This document shows positions 22,001 to 37,200 of a DNA stretch of 64,000 nt, in pieces. The stretch spans positions 5,828,001-5,892,000 of the forward strand of contig JBAIAC010000007.1 in the NCBI GenBank assembly GCA_037349315.1, written 5' to 3'. The stretch comes from Chelydra serpentina (taxonomy: Eukaryota > Chordata > Testudines > Chelydridae). Made by a program: the position numbers and the translations under genes. Numbering within the stretch: the stretch's first letter is position 1; every line of letters starts with the position of its first letter. Below the pieces are notes generated by a model that saw nothing but the letters and a program-made list of their open reading frames with translations, was not told where the DNA came from and did no database searches.

Positions 22001-25000
22001 ATTGAAACAGTTGACGAGAAGGTGTGAGTATTTAGCAAGGGGAAAACAACAAGGAGTACTGCTTATTTTAAGGGATGTTTTTGTTCGTTTTATTTGGGTA
22101 AAAAGTGGCTTGACACTAAGGAACACTACCTGTGTAATGCTGTATTTATCTTTGGAAAGGTTCTCTTGTATTATCAAATCAGCCCAAATCAGGACTATTA
22201 TTATTTATATCTTTTGAAGAAAATATAGATGCCAAAAAGTGTGTGATGAAATGGTGGAGGAGGGATATTGGGAACAAATAGGAATGGCATTAATACCTGC
22301 TTCCTCTTGCCTCAGGTTTCAAACTTCTCTTTGAACTGTACCTGAGCTATAGAGTCTAATTTTTTCCCTCAGGTTCAAAGCGATTTGGAAGCAAAAGTTA
22401 GCTCTGTTTCAGCATTGCTCAATAAACTACAGGAGACAGACAAGCAACTGCAACGCGTTGCAGAACAGCAAACAAATATAAAGACTCAACAACAGGAGAG
22501 ATCCCGTTGTCATGACAGAGTCAACGAGCTTGAAAAACAGATGAATGTGTTCATGGAACAGCGGATTCACCATCTTGAAAAGTTACAACAGCAACAAATA
22601 CATATTCAGGTACCTGCATAGAAATATAAAACTTCTTGCTGTTTCTCTGAATCTGTGTTAGTTATACTGAAGTTTTTTGTTAAATTTCTTTAATTGAGTA
22701 AAGCTGCAACAGTACTTTCACATGTATGAGATTGTTATTGTGCCCATATGTCTATGCCAGGGGGATTAGTTTGGTGGCTTTTTACCTGTTTAAACAGTTA
22801 AAATTTCAGAGGAGAATGTGTGGTATAGGACAGAGAAGTTTTATGACCTAGTTCCAGAAAGGGAGAATGGTCCAGTGGTTAGGGAACTAGCCTAGACCTG
22901 GAGAATGGGGTTCAAATTCCTGCTCTGCCACAGACTTCCTGTTTGACCTTGAGCAAGTCACTTGGCTTCTCTGTTTTAGTTCTTCATCTGTAAAATGGGG
23001 ATAACAACACTCCCCTACCTCATAGGGGTGCTGTGAAGATAAATATGTTAGATTGTGAGTCCGTTGGATAGCACTGTCATGGGAACAAGTCTCTTAGATT
23101 GTTTGGGAAGTTTTCAACTTAATAACAGTGTTGTCAGGCATGTGTCTGTATGTGATTGTAGCGTAGGTAGACATACCTGATCTAGCTTTAATCTGCAGTG
23201 AATCTGCATCAGTGTGCATTTCAGTGCAGACTAGCCCCGTGAGTAATTAATTACCCACAGTTCTGGATGGGTTTGAACAGCCTGCACTGAAGCGTGTGCT
23301 GCCATAGCTTCACTGCTCCACTACCCGGGCTAGCTAGATTAAAGCTAAATTGGGTATGTCTACCTGAGCTGCAATTACACCCCGTGATGGCCGTATAGAC
23401 ATACCCTAAGGATTTGGAAAAAAAATCCCCCTTATCCTACTGTCTGTGTTTTTGGGAACCAGCCAGAATGGGAATGCTTATTCTCCCCCCCCCCCTTTTT
23501 TTTTGAGGGGGTGGGGGGTAGAGATTCCTATATGTCAGTTTTGTTTTATTCTCCCTTTCAAAACAATGAGCAAGTATTAGTTTTATTAGCCTGCTGCCTA
23601 TCATTTCCCCCCAGATCTCAATAAGTACAATTATATTACATATTTGTTTTTTCAGATTGTTTGTTAAATAGCTATAATTCTTTTTTTTTTTAATTAACTT
23701 TGTACCTTTTGTCTCTTAGTCTCATCTCATTAGCTCTGCAATCAACACAGGTGGTTTCCAACTGGTTAACATACCATCTTCCAATTTGTTGGCAAAGCAT
23801 TCTACAAAACCAGAGTTACAACAACCACTTACCAGCCAAGTCTCTTCATGTCATAGGAATTTATTCTCTACCAATGCTGTGCCCACCCAAGGTGAACCAT
23901 TCAGTTAATTTAGATATTCAGTTTCATTTCTGTCTTAATCTTGCTTTCATAAATTTAGGACCACATATTTCTAAGGAATAACAAATATTTGTGCACAACT
24001 GATTTTATCTTATGTAGTAGTGTGTACTACATAAACTAAAAACCACATTTATATCAAATCAAAGTGAGATTTTTGTTATTTAGTGGATACTTATGCTCAC
24101 CTAGCTGATTATATTCAAGAGGCCCAAGACTGTTTTATAAAAGAGAGTGAATGTGGAAACTTGTACACTGCCCGACCATGCTGTATCTTGCCCTGGACTC
24201 TTGTTAGGGTGTGTCTGCACTGGGAGTGACATCTCCCAGGGTACAATCTGGACTGTGGAATCACTGTGCTCCTTTAACTCTTCAGCCTAGGTCTTCTCTT
24301 ACACTGCTATGCTAGTGAAAAGTAGCCCCTCCAGGCTTTGCTTTCACATAGGCATCAGCATGTAAGGCACACCCAGCTAAGTTACATGAATGTTCTGCTA
24401 GCCATTCATGAACTGTAAACAGGGTTACACCTGCAAATCCCCCTAGCCACGCACCCCAGAAATGTGCATCTTGCACTGCTCAAGACCGCCTTGGACAGAG
24501 TAAGCTCATAAGTCCATCATTTTATCAAAGAAAATGAATATTCACCAGCCCTTATTAACCCGTGCAGAGATTCCCCAAACACTTCAGTCAAAGCACACTG
24601 ATTTAGATAAAATATAAAAACAAGTTAATTAACTATAGAAAGAAAGATTTTAAAATGATAATAAGTGATACAGGCATAAAAGGTCAGAATTGGTTACAAA
24701 AAGAAATAAAATGATAAAATTGCAATATAATTCCTAAATTTTACCAAGTTAAGTAAAATTTGAAGCAAACAGCTTTTCTCACCCCTCTGAATGTTGCCAG
24801 CAGTTCATAGTTCTTAGTACACAGGCTGGATTCCCTCCCCAGCTGGGACCAATCACCCCAGTTCAAAGCTTTTCAAGCAATCTTATTTCGCTAGAGGTGG
24901 GGAAGGAGAGAGGTAATGCAGGAGCCAATGTCTCTCATTTTATGCCCTCCTCCTCTCCTTGAGGAACAGCCCCTCTCCCCCCCCCCCCCCATGGAGTATA

Positions 25001-28000
25001 GACAGAGCAGTCTCCTTTGTATGTGAGATTCAAAGCATGTCACCTTCTGTGTACATGGCATTTGGGATGACATGCAAGGCCTTTGTTATTTCTGAGGAGC
25101 TGGTCTGTGGGCATTTCCCAGACTCCCAAAATGTTGAGTAACAAAGTAAACATAGCAAAATCTCATAACTCCATATACAATGATGATACACACACGCTAA
25201 CATGATGATGATGTTCAGTAGCTCATGAGTTTTCAAATGATACCTCACAAGACATACTTTGTACAAAATATCTCATAACCATATAAAATTGGTAAATAAG
25301 GTGGTTACAGGGGGTTATTTTGAGGTAGTGTGTGTCACACTGGGGCTGGAAGGTGTAATTTCCAGCTTGGGTTGACATATCTGTGCTGACTCTGGTTGAC
25401 CTAGCATGTTAAAAATACAAGTGGAGCTGTGGCAGTGAGAGTTCAGGGAGGGGCTAGTCTCCCCGAGTAAGATCCCACCTGAGCCTTAGTACGGACTTAG
25501 GTGCCTATCCCCTGCTGCTGCTCATGTCGCAATAGCTGAACTTCTACTTTTAGCGTGCCAGCTGGATCAGAGCTAGCGTGGTATGTCTACCCGAGCTGGG
25601 AACAACACAGTCCAGCTCCAATGTAGACATACTCCACTTACTTTCCTCAATACCAAAGTTACTACCTGTTTTTAAAATTTTTGTCTTGCTAATGGAAGTG
25701 TGTTTATATTTCTGGGGGGATTTTTTAAACTTCTGTTTGCTTTTTTGAAGAGTTTTTGAAAAGGAAATCAATCTTTTAACTTCGGATTTAAAAAAAATTC
25801 TTTTTTTTTTTTGGTTCTGAATTTAAGCGTATTCAAGTCAATTTGGAAATTATGGCGTTCGTACACAGAAATCACCTCTGAAGACACCAGCTCCTCGGAG
25901 ATATGCTCCTGTACCTGTATCAAAAGACGTGAAAATCTCACAGAAAATTTCAAAGAAAGAGAGACCTATAGCAGAAAAGGAAAATGTGCCCAAATCAGCA
26001 TATGGAAGTGTTGTGGGTAAGAGTCCAGAGGAAAGTTCAGAAATAGCCTTCCTTTGTCCCTTCACTGATATGGCTATAGCCAGTGGCTATTATTGCCTGT
26101 ATCATCTTCACGTTCTCTGAAGATAGGCCTTATTGGATTACCTGAATCTAGGTATACACATTCAGAATTTCTAAAAATGTGTTTGGTGAAGGGTTAGTGC
26201 TGGCAGTAAATGAATGACTCCCGAACTTCAAGGCAGTACTGTTAATGAATGCTCTGGATGAGCTTCCCCACTGTCTTGCCATTGCACTTTGACCCTAACG
26301 TTAAATATCCAGCTAACTAATGAAGAGTTGTTGTCAAGTTAGAGGCAGGTGTTGAGTGGGGTCGGTTCTGTGTTCAATAGTATTTAATATTTTCATGTTA
26401 GACTTGAAGGATGAAGTGGTGAGTGTGGTATTTAATGGCCCTATACATTACTCCTTACTCAGGCAAAACTAGTGACTTCTGAGTAAGGAATGTTGAAGGG
26501 AGCCCAAATCATACATGATGTACACCTTAAAGACACTTGAGAAGATAGGATTAAAGTGCAGTTCAGCCTTCATTACAGTGGTTTGTGTAGGAATGCAGTA
26601 TCATACCCTCAAATATTGAATAGGGGAGTACTGGCTAGGCCAGAAGAGTTACAGTGGTAGATAAATTGAACACTGTCACAAAAAGGCAGATGGTATATTG
26701 GATTGCATTAATAAAAACAGAGTATGTTGAACAAAGGAGGTGTTTAACAGCCGTACTTGGTACTGGCTTGGCAGCCCAGAATTCAGTACTATATTTAAAA
26801 AACACACGGAGCTGGTTAAGTTTGACTTTTGAGAACATTTTTTAAAATCCTGCCCTTGCACTCTTACCATGTGGACAAAATGATTGTCTGTCACTAGGTT
26901 ACCTCCTGCTTAGATTACTGAAACCTTCTCTCTGGCCCCCAGATTTCCCTCTTGCTCTTCTCCAGTCCATGCAGAATGGCCTTGGCTAAAATAATCGTTC
27001 TTGCTCACTGCTTGGCCCATGTCACTCCATCTTTGAATCCCTTTCCTGGCTTCTTACCTTCTGTATCAGAATGAATCTTCTCATCATTCATCCCTGACTA
27101 CATCTCTGTTCTCATTGTTTACTATTTTCTTATATGGGCTCTGTGCTCCACCAGTTAATTCCACTTCCCCTCTGCCTTTCTGCATTTTTCCATTCCCTAT
27201 CCTGGTGTGCTAGGCATTTATCGTTCTCTTCAAGTCTCTCAGAACACTTCTGGGGAGCATGAAAAAGTAACCCACATCAATAAAAATGCACCCACTGTAA
27301 GATGGAATCAAAAAATCCCCAAATGAGCCAAGACAAAATGTTTCTCTGAGTTGTTGTTGTGGCAGTGTTAGTTGTGGTTGTCTTACTGTTTAGACTTAAG
27401 ACTCTCAAGTTTTAGGGTCTGGAGTCATTCTAAGGGTTAGTTTACACTACAGAGGTTTTGCTGAAATATCTATACTAGGAAAATGACTCTTGCCGGTATA
27501 AGTTGTGTTGACATGGGTGTTTATGCCATCATGTTTGTCAGGGGTTTGATTTTCATTTATATATTTAACACTCGTAACTGACATAGTTATGCCAGCAAAA
27601 CTTTGCAGTATAGACCTGGCCTGAGGGCCTCATCTCTAAATACACCTATATTAAATAAAATACACTTATTCACTGGTCTCGTGAAAACTGTTTGTTTCCT
27701 TTGCCATGTGTTGTATGGTTTCCAATCTGAGGGTGTTCCTGTTTGTTTTTCCTCTCCTCTCACTGTTGCATAGGAGTCCTAAATAAAACAACATGTTTAC
27801 CTGAATGTTTTTTAGGCATAGCATGTTCTTTGGTGCTGTAAAAGTACATTAGTGATCTTCGTGGATTCATGGAGGAAGGGTGATGTCCCAGAGGACTGAA
27901 GAAAGGCAAATATAATACCTATATTTAAAAAGGGGGGAACAAAGAAGACCCAGGGAATAAGAGATCAGTACGTATCTAGAATTCTTATAATTGGAGGTTT

Positions 28001-31000
28001 TAAAAAACAGTTTGAGCAAACACCTGTCAGGGATGGTCTAGGTATACTTGGCTCTGCCTCATCGTGAGGAGGAGGGGACTGAACTAGATGACCTCTCAAA
28101 GTCCCTTCCAGCGCTATGTTTCTATTATTCTATGATTTTTTAAAACCAAATTGATAAATAGTTTCCATTGCAATATTCTCATAAATCTAGTTAAATATTG
28201 TATAGTGGTTATTTTTTTAAATGAATGAAAATAAGCCACTTAAATGTATTAAATATGCTTAATAATGTTGTTTATATTTTTCCTACTGTAGGTGGAGGGA
28301 GACTTCTGGAGCAGATCCTGAATTCTCAAGAAACTCCATTGAGACAAACTGAGTCTTCTGAGAAGTCGTCATTAAACACTACCAAAATGGCCTGGCGTTC
28401 TGAGAGAGAGTGGTAAGTAAATGTGACGGAATCAGAAGTTCATACAGACTTTGTATTTTTATATGACTTAGGTATGTGCTAGACAGTGGTTCTCAACCAG
28501 GGATACACATACCCCTGGGGTTATTCAGAGGTCTTCCAGGGGATACTCCACTCATCTAAATGAATGTTTCTCAACTTGGGGGCTGAAGGACAGGTTTAGG
28601 GGGTTGCAAGCACAGGGCCAGCATTAGGGGGTGGCAAGCAACGCAGTTGCCCAGGGTCTCACACAGAGTGGGCACTGTGAAGCTAAGTTACATGCTTCAA
28701 CCCTGGACGGTGGGGCTTTGGCTTCAGACAAGACTCATAAGTGAAAAACAAGCTGAAGTATCACACAGAAATGTAAGTACAATATTTAGAATCCATATCG
28801 ATGTATTTTATAATTATATGGTAAAAATGAGAAAGTCAGCAATTGTTCAGTGTTAGTGTGCTGTGACACTTGTATTTTTATGTTTGAATTTGTAAGCAAG
28901 TAGTTTTTCAGTGAGGTGAAACTTGGGGTACGCAAGACAAATCACACTCCTGAAAGGGGTGCAGTGGTCTGGAAAGGTTGAGAACCACTGTATTATAGGT
29001 AGGAGATGCACTAGAGCAGTGGTTTTCAACCTATTTACCATTGTGGGCTGCATATGCAGCACTCTGTGTTATATTGGCCGCATCCACACAATATATATTC
29101 TACCTGTATGGCTCTGAGGATGTCACATGGACCACAACTGTGTGCTGATTGGGCCACGGGTTGAGAACCAGTGCATTAGAGAGATTGGGCCTTCGGTCTG
29201 ACCAAGATGTGCTTGGTGCTGGACCCAAAAAGAGGAAGCAAAGGTGGCTTTATATAACCGTCGTGCTTCCATGATCTCCAGGGCTGCTAAGGGCTTGTTT
29301 TTACAACAGCATGAGGAGCCTTAGGACAACTGTAAGTAATGATGGCTGGTAACCAGCCTCCCAAAGGGCTCACTGGAGCAGAACAGCACTGTGGGTGATC
29401 TCCCTTCTGGGTATATTCCCTGGGTTGTAGCGGGCTGGAAGGTAATGGCTTAGAGCCAGTTACATTGGCAGTGTTCCAATAGGGGGTTCCCCATGCCAAT
29501 GGAATTCTCCGTTTTCCAGTTAGGGTAGCTTCTGGCCACTTTGCATTAAGGTGTTTTATCAGAAACTGCTATCTGGTTCATATACTGTCTTAAAAATAAT
29601 GTATGGATATTCTTTTAAACTGCATCTAGAAGGAAAATGTAACTATTAGTGCAATCAGTTTCTAAGCCTCAGAACAAGTCAGGAAATGTTATCCTTCCTG
29701 TCTGAAGAACCTTCTTCCAGATTCCCCTTTTGTTGTCAAGATTTCACTACATTTTTATATATTACACTGATGGCTTGAACGTGTAATCTGGAAAAAAAAT
29801 CACTTTGCACCATATTCTCATTTAATTAACAGTGAAATTATACCTTAAATTCAGATTGAAATAATCGAAGTAACGTTGGAAAATTGAGAAACTTTTCACT
29901 TTGGAAATTAATTAATCACTGCTATTTTTCTATCTCGTTCCTAATAGTTTAAATACTGTAACTATTAAACAAAGGAAGCAATATAATTGGCCAGGGCCTC
30001 TGGGAGAAGAAGCAATTTCCTTTCTGTGTAAAGGTTTGATACTTGTGCAAAGTTCAAATCCAGGTTAAAATTCTCAAATTAGAAGCTAGTTGTTTTTAAA
30101 GTCAGTCAAGAAGCTGTGAGATTTTAGTCATATATAATCTTCTCAGCAGGCCTGCTGCCCTGCGAACTGACTCAGTCCCTGCCTTTGAAGGCCCTCTCCA
30201 AGATTTCAATTCAATTAATAAAACAGTGAAGAAAGCGGAAGATGTGCTTCAAGATCTTGGCCAGCTGAAAAGAGAAATGCATGGCATGCTACAGGTAAAA
30301 TGGGTCACCATATTGTTGGAATGACTAACCATTTCAATAAGAAAATGTAAGCAGAATTATGATATCTGGTACCAACAAAGATTGCCCTTGCTTCCAACTC
30401 TCCAAACAGAATTATGTTTACAAAATGACTTGGCTACAAGTTGTGACCTGCTTATCTGAAAAGGGTTCTGGGTCTGGAATATAATTATCTCCCAATAAAC
30501 ATACATTTATATCTGGATTTCAAAGCTATGATGTTACTTTACCTAAACAGTAACTTAAAAAATCCAGTCTATAGAGTAATAGAATCATAGAATCATAGAA
30601 TATCAGGGTTAGAAGGGACCTTAGGAGGTCATCTAGTCCAACCCCCTGCTCAAAGCAGGACCAATCCCCAATTTTTGCCCCAGATCCCCAAATGGCCCCC
30701 TCAAGGATTGAACTCACAACCCTGGGTTTAGCAGGCCAATGCTCAAACCACTGAGCTATCCCTCCCCCCTATAGTATTAATAAAGAACTTTTTCTTCAAA
30801 GTTTTTAAAATGTTTTGATTTTTAAATGCTGCTTTCTGCTGTCCTCTCTTCTCTCCCCCAGTACTCTAGCTGCAGACCTGATTGTGCCATTCACATTTTG
30901 GAGAGAAAAGTCTTTGGCTTGTTGCATTTATTAAATGTGGGGGATGATTTAAACCAGTGCTTTTCCTACCTTGTCAGCTGTTTCTTATGGTAAAATAGCC

Positions 31001-31239
31001 CAATTTCCAAAGTGCTACCTGGGGCGCCGTTACTTGCATGTTTCTTCTTCTGCTGAGCTAGTCCCTTTTACTAAAGTGGGTCTCTGCTGTCAGCAGTGAA
31101 GATTAGTTACTGGCTTTTAAAAATGAAGAAGCTTTAGCTGTGTATATGTATTTAATATTTTATTTATGAAACCTATAAACAATTTAGAACAATGTGGTTC
31201 TACAGAACTAAGATGTCTTACATCAAAAAAATCTAGTTC

Positions 31240-31274
<35 letters not shown>

Positions 31275-34200
31275 GCTCTCTCTCTCTCTCTCTCTCAGCC
31301 TAATGGTGGCAGCATTATCTGTGGAACAGAGTAGACTAGCTCTACTCTGGCAGTACTTTGGAAATATTGGAGAACTTGCCTTAAAGGGACAGAAGAGGAG
31401 ATAGGGATGGCAGGTTAAAGAAGGGCAAGAGGTGAAAAAAATCTCCTCTGTTTAATTAGTGGAATAAGCAAAGACAAACATAGATACCCTTCAGGCTTCC
31501 CCTGTGTAGTGTTTGTAGCAAATCAGCGTAACAATTTAGGAAGAAAAGTCAGCTGGAAGACATGAGAATTTTAGCAGAGGTGAAGTTGAGGGTGTGTGTG
31601 GGGGGGTGGCGGGGGGAACATAGGCAGTGTTAAGAAGGCAGTGGTAGGTAGATTTGCAGACCCAGAAGATGTAAGAGGAAAAGACGTGTTTGGGCTCAAA
31701 CATGGTTCCAGCTTAGAAAATGTAGACAAATAGAAAGTCTGAGACAAGGAAGCATGGTCCAGTAGTTAGGGCACAACCCTAGGACTTGGGAGACCCAGGT
31801 TCAATTCTCTGCCTTACCGCAGACTGGCTGACCTTGGTAAAGTCACTTTGCCTCCCTGTGCTCAGTTCCCCATCTATAAAATGGGGATAAATAGCTCTTC
31901 TCTACCCAATGGGGGTGTTGTGAGGATAAAGACATTAAATATTGTGATGTGCTCAGATACTCTGGTAATGGGGGCCACATAAGTACCATAGACAGATAGG
32001 TGAGATGAAGGAAATGGAGTTGTGCTTGAGGATGCTCCTCTTGTCCCAGAGAAGTATGTGGAGACATCATACAAGCTATTTTACCTAGATTTTTTATTCA
32101 CCTAACTTCTAAATACTGAATTTAATTCTGATAGATACTTATCGTTGAAGTTTCAAAGGATTTTTTTCTGTCTTTGTTTTTTTTTTTTTCAGGAAGCAAA
32201 GGCATGGAAATCAGACATGAATGATTTTGTTAAGGTAGAGTGGGATTTTTTAAATTTAATTTATAGAAACTCTGTTGCTTCCTTTATCTTGATCTTTTTC
32301 AAAGGTGTCTGTTACATTCAGAGCAAGTAGCCCAAAGCAGGGTTTGAGTAGTTCTGTGACTTTTGATATTCTGGTTTAGTGAAATATACTTGGGAAAACA
32401 GACTATAAATGCTGCCCCCTTAGCTCTATATCAGGTGGACTGCTAATGTGATAACTGTTTTGTGCTCTGTGTGTGTATATAAATACACCACAGCTAAATT
32501 CCTGATGTTGCACCATTTTCACTAATTTCAGATGTTTTATTGAGCACATATTTTAACCTTGGCTTTTGTTCTGAAATTAAAATTTACATGAAGGTGATAG
32601 ATAATTTGTAGTATACCAATTCCTCCCCAAGCAGTGTCAAGCCCCGTGCATTGAAGCATTGGGCTCTCTTTTGTCTTGTCAGCAAGAGACTTTTTCCAAA
32701 GCGGCACTCCACCATGGCTGCTCTATAAATGCCACCAACAACCTTGAATTGTTCTCACTCTGTCCCACAGCAATCTGTCTTCCAAGCAATCATCCTGTTC
32801 CCCACTCATTCGGTTCTGTCAGACAGCAAAGAGGGCCACACGGGTTTGTGGGATTTGGAAAAAAAGACATGAAAATTATGAGAGATAAATAACATTCTAG
32901 GATGGAGACAGTTGCAAACTGGGAAGTTGACTCCATGCTCCCAGTCACCCATGTGCAACTCATTTCGACCCTATGATGCATTGCCAAAACTTCCCAAAAG
33001 ACAGTGTGCTGGACGGTGGCGAGTTGCAAAGTGGGATATCTACCCATGGTGCATTGTGCTCTGCACCAATACAAGTACTGCTGGTGAGTATGTTACTCTG
33101 GGGGAATTCTGCGCATCTACAGATGTGCAGAATTCCTCTGTCTCGCGTAATTTTGTTTTTTTCCGCCTAAAAAACATTTTGCCCAAGAAGTGCTGAGGTT
33201 CCACCTTTTGCCCCCCACAGGCCGCGGTGCCCCCTGTTCTAGCACCACAGCGGCCCCTGGGGAGCAAAAGGCAGAGCCACAGCACTCTGAGGCAAAATGT
33301 ATTTTATGCAGGAAAATACAAAATTCTATGCCCAATGCTGCAGAATTCCCCCAAGAGTAGAAGTTCATCACAGCTCTCTGCCGCAGAGCCAGGTTAGGAC
33401 AGAGTGGGGCACACAGGGCTGCTGGGTTCACAGCCTGGGGGTCAGAATGGCTAGTGGGGGGGACAAACTGGAGCATGGGCTCAGGAGCTAGTGGGGTGAT
33501 GGCCTTGAGCCTGGGGAGGGTGCTGGAGAGACTCTTGGGGACAGGGGCAGACATGCGTGACTGAATGGGAGAGGCTTGGGATCAGCCAGGGTCTGCATGG
33601 GGGAGGCTTCCCAATACCCTAACAATCCTCCTCCCCAAGAAAACCCCCACCCACACCCAACACCAAAAAGGTTCACTCCTAAGCTCCTTCCCTCTCCCTC
33701 AGCTCCTCTGTTATCCCTGACTTCACCAAGCCTTTGCACTGCTTCTGACAGCTGCAGGAAATACAGTTTTGTAATTTAAATGAATTACACAACGTTCTAT
33801 ATTAATATGCCTAGTAAGGAATCTCTTTGTCAAAAAATAATAATCACCAGAATCTTTTTTTTTGGGGTCTATATTGTTACAGACATGCGTGCTGACAGAT
33901 TCTTTGAAATAAATTCCCAAAATAATTGAAACTGGCATGATTATATTGTGTTACTTTGAAAAATAAAATGTTCAGAATTTTCAAATATTGTGTGCAGAAT
34001 TTTTAAATATTTTGGCACAGAATTCTCCCAGGAGTAGTATGTGCACCACTGACACAAGGAGCCAAGTATGCAGATGCACAAGCGATGTACTAACTGCCGC
34101 AACTGGATGCCGACATAACTTGAGTCAACATAAGTTTCTAGTGTAGACATGGCTTAAGAAGTGGCCTGGGGTCACTTTAGCTTGTCATTAGCATGTCCAG

Positions 34201-37200
34201 AACAGCATTATCATCTGCCTGCATCTCTTCCCCACCTCTTTTCTTGGAGAGCAAGTGTCATCTTTTGTGTACTTCCAGACAAGAGTATGAAGCCCATCAT
34301 TGTTCCAATCTCTGTGTTCTGGTGTCCTTTGTGTTCATACTTAGTGGTTTAATACTAATTTTGTTTTCAGCTCGGCGAAATGTTTTGCAAACCAAATGAC
34401 TTTTAATATTTTTTTCAGTATTTCTTATAAAGAAGTAAACATCAGTGGCATGTGGTGCTACTGAGTCATGTAGTGCTATGTTACCTGCTGTTCCTTAAGG
34501 CCAGATTGATTTCAGTGGGAGTTATGTGCCTTTATCTGGGGGCAGAATTTAATCCTTATTCTTTTAGAATGAATTATGCTTTAATGCTGTTGTACAGAGA
34601 AATTAACATGTGAATCCTACTCATTACATTTAATGGTTTCATCTTTTTCACATGCTATATTGCTTTCACGTGTGATCAGCATTGTGCCTTAGACTCGGTA
34701 TATTATACTTTGTATGACAAGGTTCAGATCTCCTTCTGTTTGTTTAACTATTGGCCCTAACTTTGCAAGACACTGATCTCTCTTTAGTTTAGGTTTAAAG
34801 ACAGTGGTAGTTGCTCTCCACCTTATTAGATTGGGCCTTAGAACTGATACTAGATCAACAGTAAATCAGATTAATGCACTCCATTTAGAAAAATGATTTA
34901 GTATGTTAAAATAATTGTTTTTCTTAAATTTTAGCCGACAAACCCTGTTGTTGCACCTAGTCTTGCTGAATGTCATCAGGTCTCCAAGCCATCTATTCTT
35001 CAGACAGTTAAAGCACCAAAATCCGTGTTGAAGGATGCTGAAAGGATTTTAAGAGGCGTACAAAACAATAAAAAAGTCCTTGAAGAAAATTTGGAAGCCA
35101 TTATTCGTGCAAAAAATGGAGATGCCATGTATACCTTTATTAATGCTTTGACTACAAACAGGTGGGGATTTCATTTAATTTTCCATGCTGCTACCTACTC
35201 TGCTCTACTCAGAGTACTAGTTAAAAATATCAACCTGGCTTAGAGCAGAAGTGAAGGCAGCTATACAAAATAAAAAAATAACATATGGAAAAAAGGGGAA
35301 GTAGATAGTAATGAATATAAATCAGAAGCTAGGGATTGTAGAAAATTGATAAAGGAAGCAAAGGGACATATGGCAAAATCTATGGCCTGCAGAGTTCAGG
35401 AAAATAAGGTTAAATGTATAAGGGAGGGGGGGAATGCCAGCAATGGCATTAGTCCACAATTAAATGGAAATGGTAGAATTAGGAATAATAATGCAGAAAA
35501 GATAGAAGTGTTCTGTGATGGGATCCCCAGGGTGCAGCCTGAGACTGTGGGACCTCTGTGCCCCCTTAACTCTCCAGCCTGGGCTATCTCTCTCAATGCT
35601 TTACTAATGACAAACAGCAAACTCCTCCAGGCCCTGTTATCACTCAGCCCAACAGCATGTGGACCCCCACGCCCAGCTAGGTTGTATGAATGCTCTCAGA
35701 GTCGCTCATGAATCACACAGAGAAAGGCACCAGCCAAATCTCTCCAGCTCCCAGCACTATACATACCACCTTGCACTACTCAAGACGAGCAGTGCAAATT
35801 TATTAATTGGTTCACCACTTCATCGATGGAAAGTGGACATACACTAGCCTTTGCAAACCTGAGCAGATTTACCACACACTTCAGGCAAACTCACTGGTAA
35901 AGATGAACAGTAAAACAAATGTATTGACTACAAAAGATAGATTTTAAGTAATTATAAGTGATAGGCAAAAAGAGTGGTTATCAAAAGCAAATAAATCATA
36001 AACCCGCAGTCTAAACCAGGGGTCGGCAACCTTTCAGAAGTGGTGTGCCGTGTCTTCATTTAGTAACTCTAATTTAAGGTTTCGCATACCGGTAATACAT
36101 TTTAAAGTTTTTAAAAGGTCTCTTTCTATAAGTCTATAATATATAACTAAACTATTGTTGTATGTAAAGTAAATAAGGTTTTTAAAATATTTAAGAAGCT
36201 TCATTTAAAAGTAAATTAAAATGCAGAGCCCCCCAGACTGGTGGCCAGGATCCAGGCAGTGTGAGTGCCACTGAAAATCGGCTCGCCTGCCGCCTTGTCA
36301 CGCGTGCCATAGGTTGCCTACCCCTGGTCTAAACTCTCAACCCTATTAGACTGGGCAACATCTAGATTAAGCAGTTTCTCACCACACTGGATATTGAAGT
36401 TCATAGTACACAGGTTTCGCCCTTGAAACCTGGGCCAATCCCCTCTGTTGGAGCCTTCAGAGTGTCCTTGTTGCGTGCAGCGTAGGTAGGGGAAGGAGAA
36501 AGTCCAAGCATGGGGCCCCTGTGTTCTGTTTTATACCCTTAGTCCATGTGCCTGGAGAAAACAAGTCCAGGCATGTCTGGTGGGCATTAATGAATCCCCA
36601 GGCAAGGTTGAGCAATTCCTCTGGTGTGGCCTTATGCAGGTGAGACATTAAATTGTAGCTCCCTTGCTGGACAATGGCTGTTAATGGTTGTTTGACACTC
36701 GCCTGTGTGATGGGTACTTTCCTTGGCATTGTCACTGGAGAGCTAGCATCTGGATGCTTCACAAACTCACTCTGTGTAGCTTGAAAGCTTGTCTCTCTCA
36801 CCAACAGAACTTGGTCCTATAAAAGATATTACCTCAGCCTTGTCTCTCTAATATCCTGGGACCAACATGGCTACACCACCCCTGCATGCCATTCACATCT
36901 AGAAGACTCTTCATCAGTTTAACACCTGCAACTTTTCTAGGCGTATTCACATTAAAGCGGGCTTTGGCTTTTAAATTTGTTTTTGCTCTGTTAGCAGTAT
37001 AAAATATTTTGTTATTTAATTAAACACATCCCCTTGCTTCATTACTCAGTCTTCCTGGAAATATGCTCCTTTTTTCATTTCTAAATATATATAGCCATTC
37101 TCTAGTATGATGCAGTTTGTTCTTGCCTGTTCAGGTGTGACAGATGATGATATTTCAGGGTTTTTGTTGTCAGTCCAGGTGAACTTAAGTTTCTTGTCAG

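Noticed and set aside
31240..31299. Regulatory or structured element
   Set aside because: It is a plain compound dinucleotide microsatellite.
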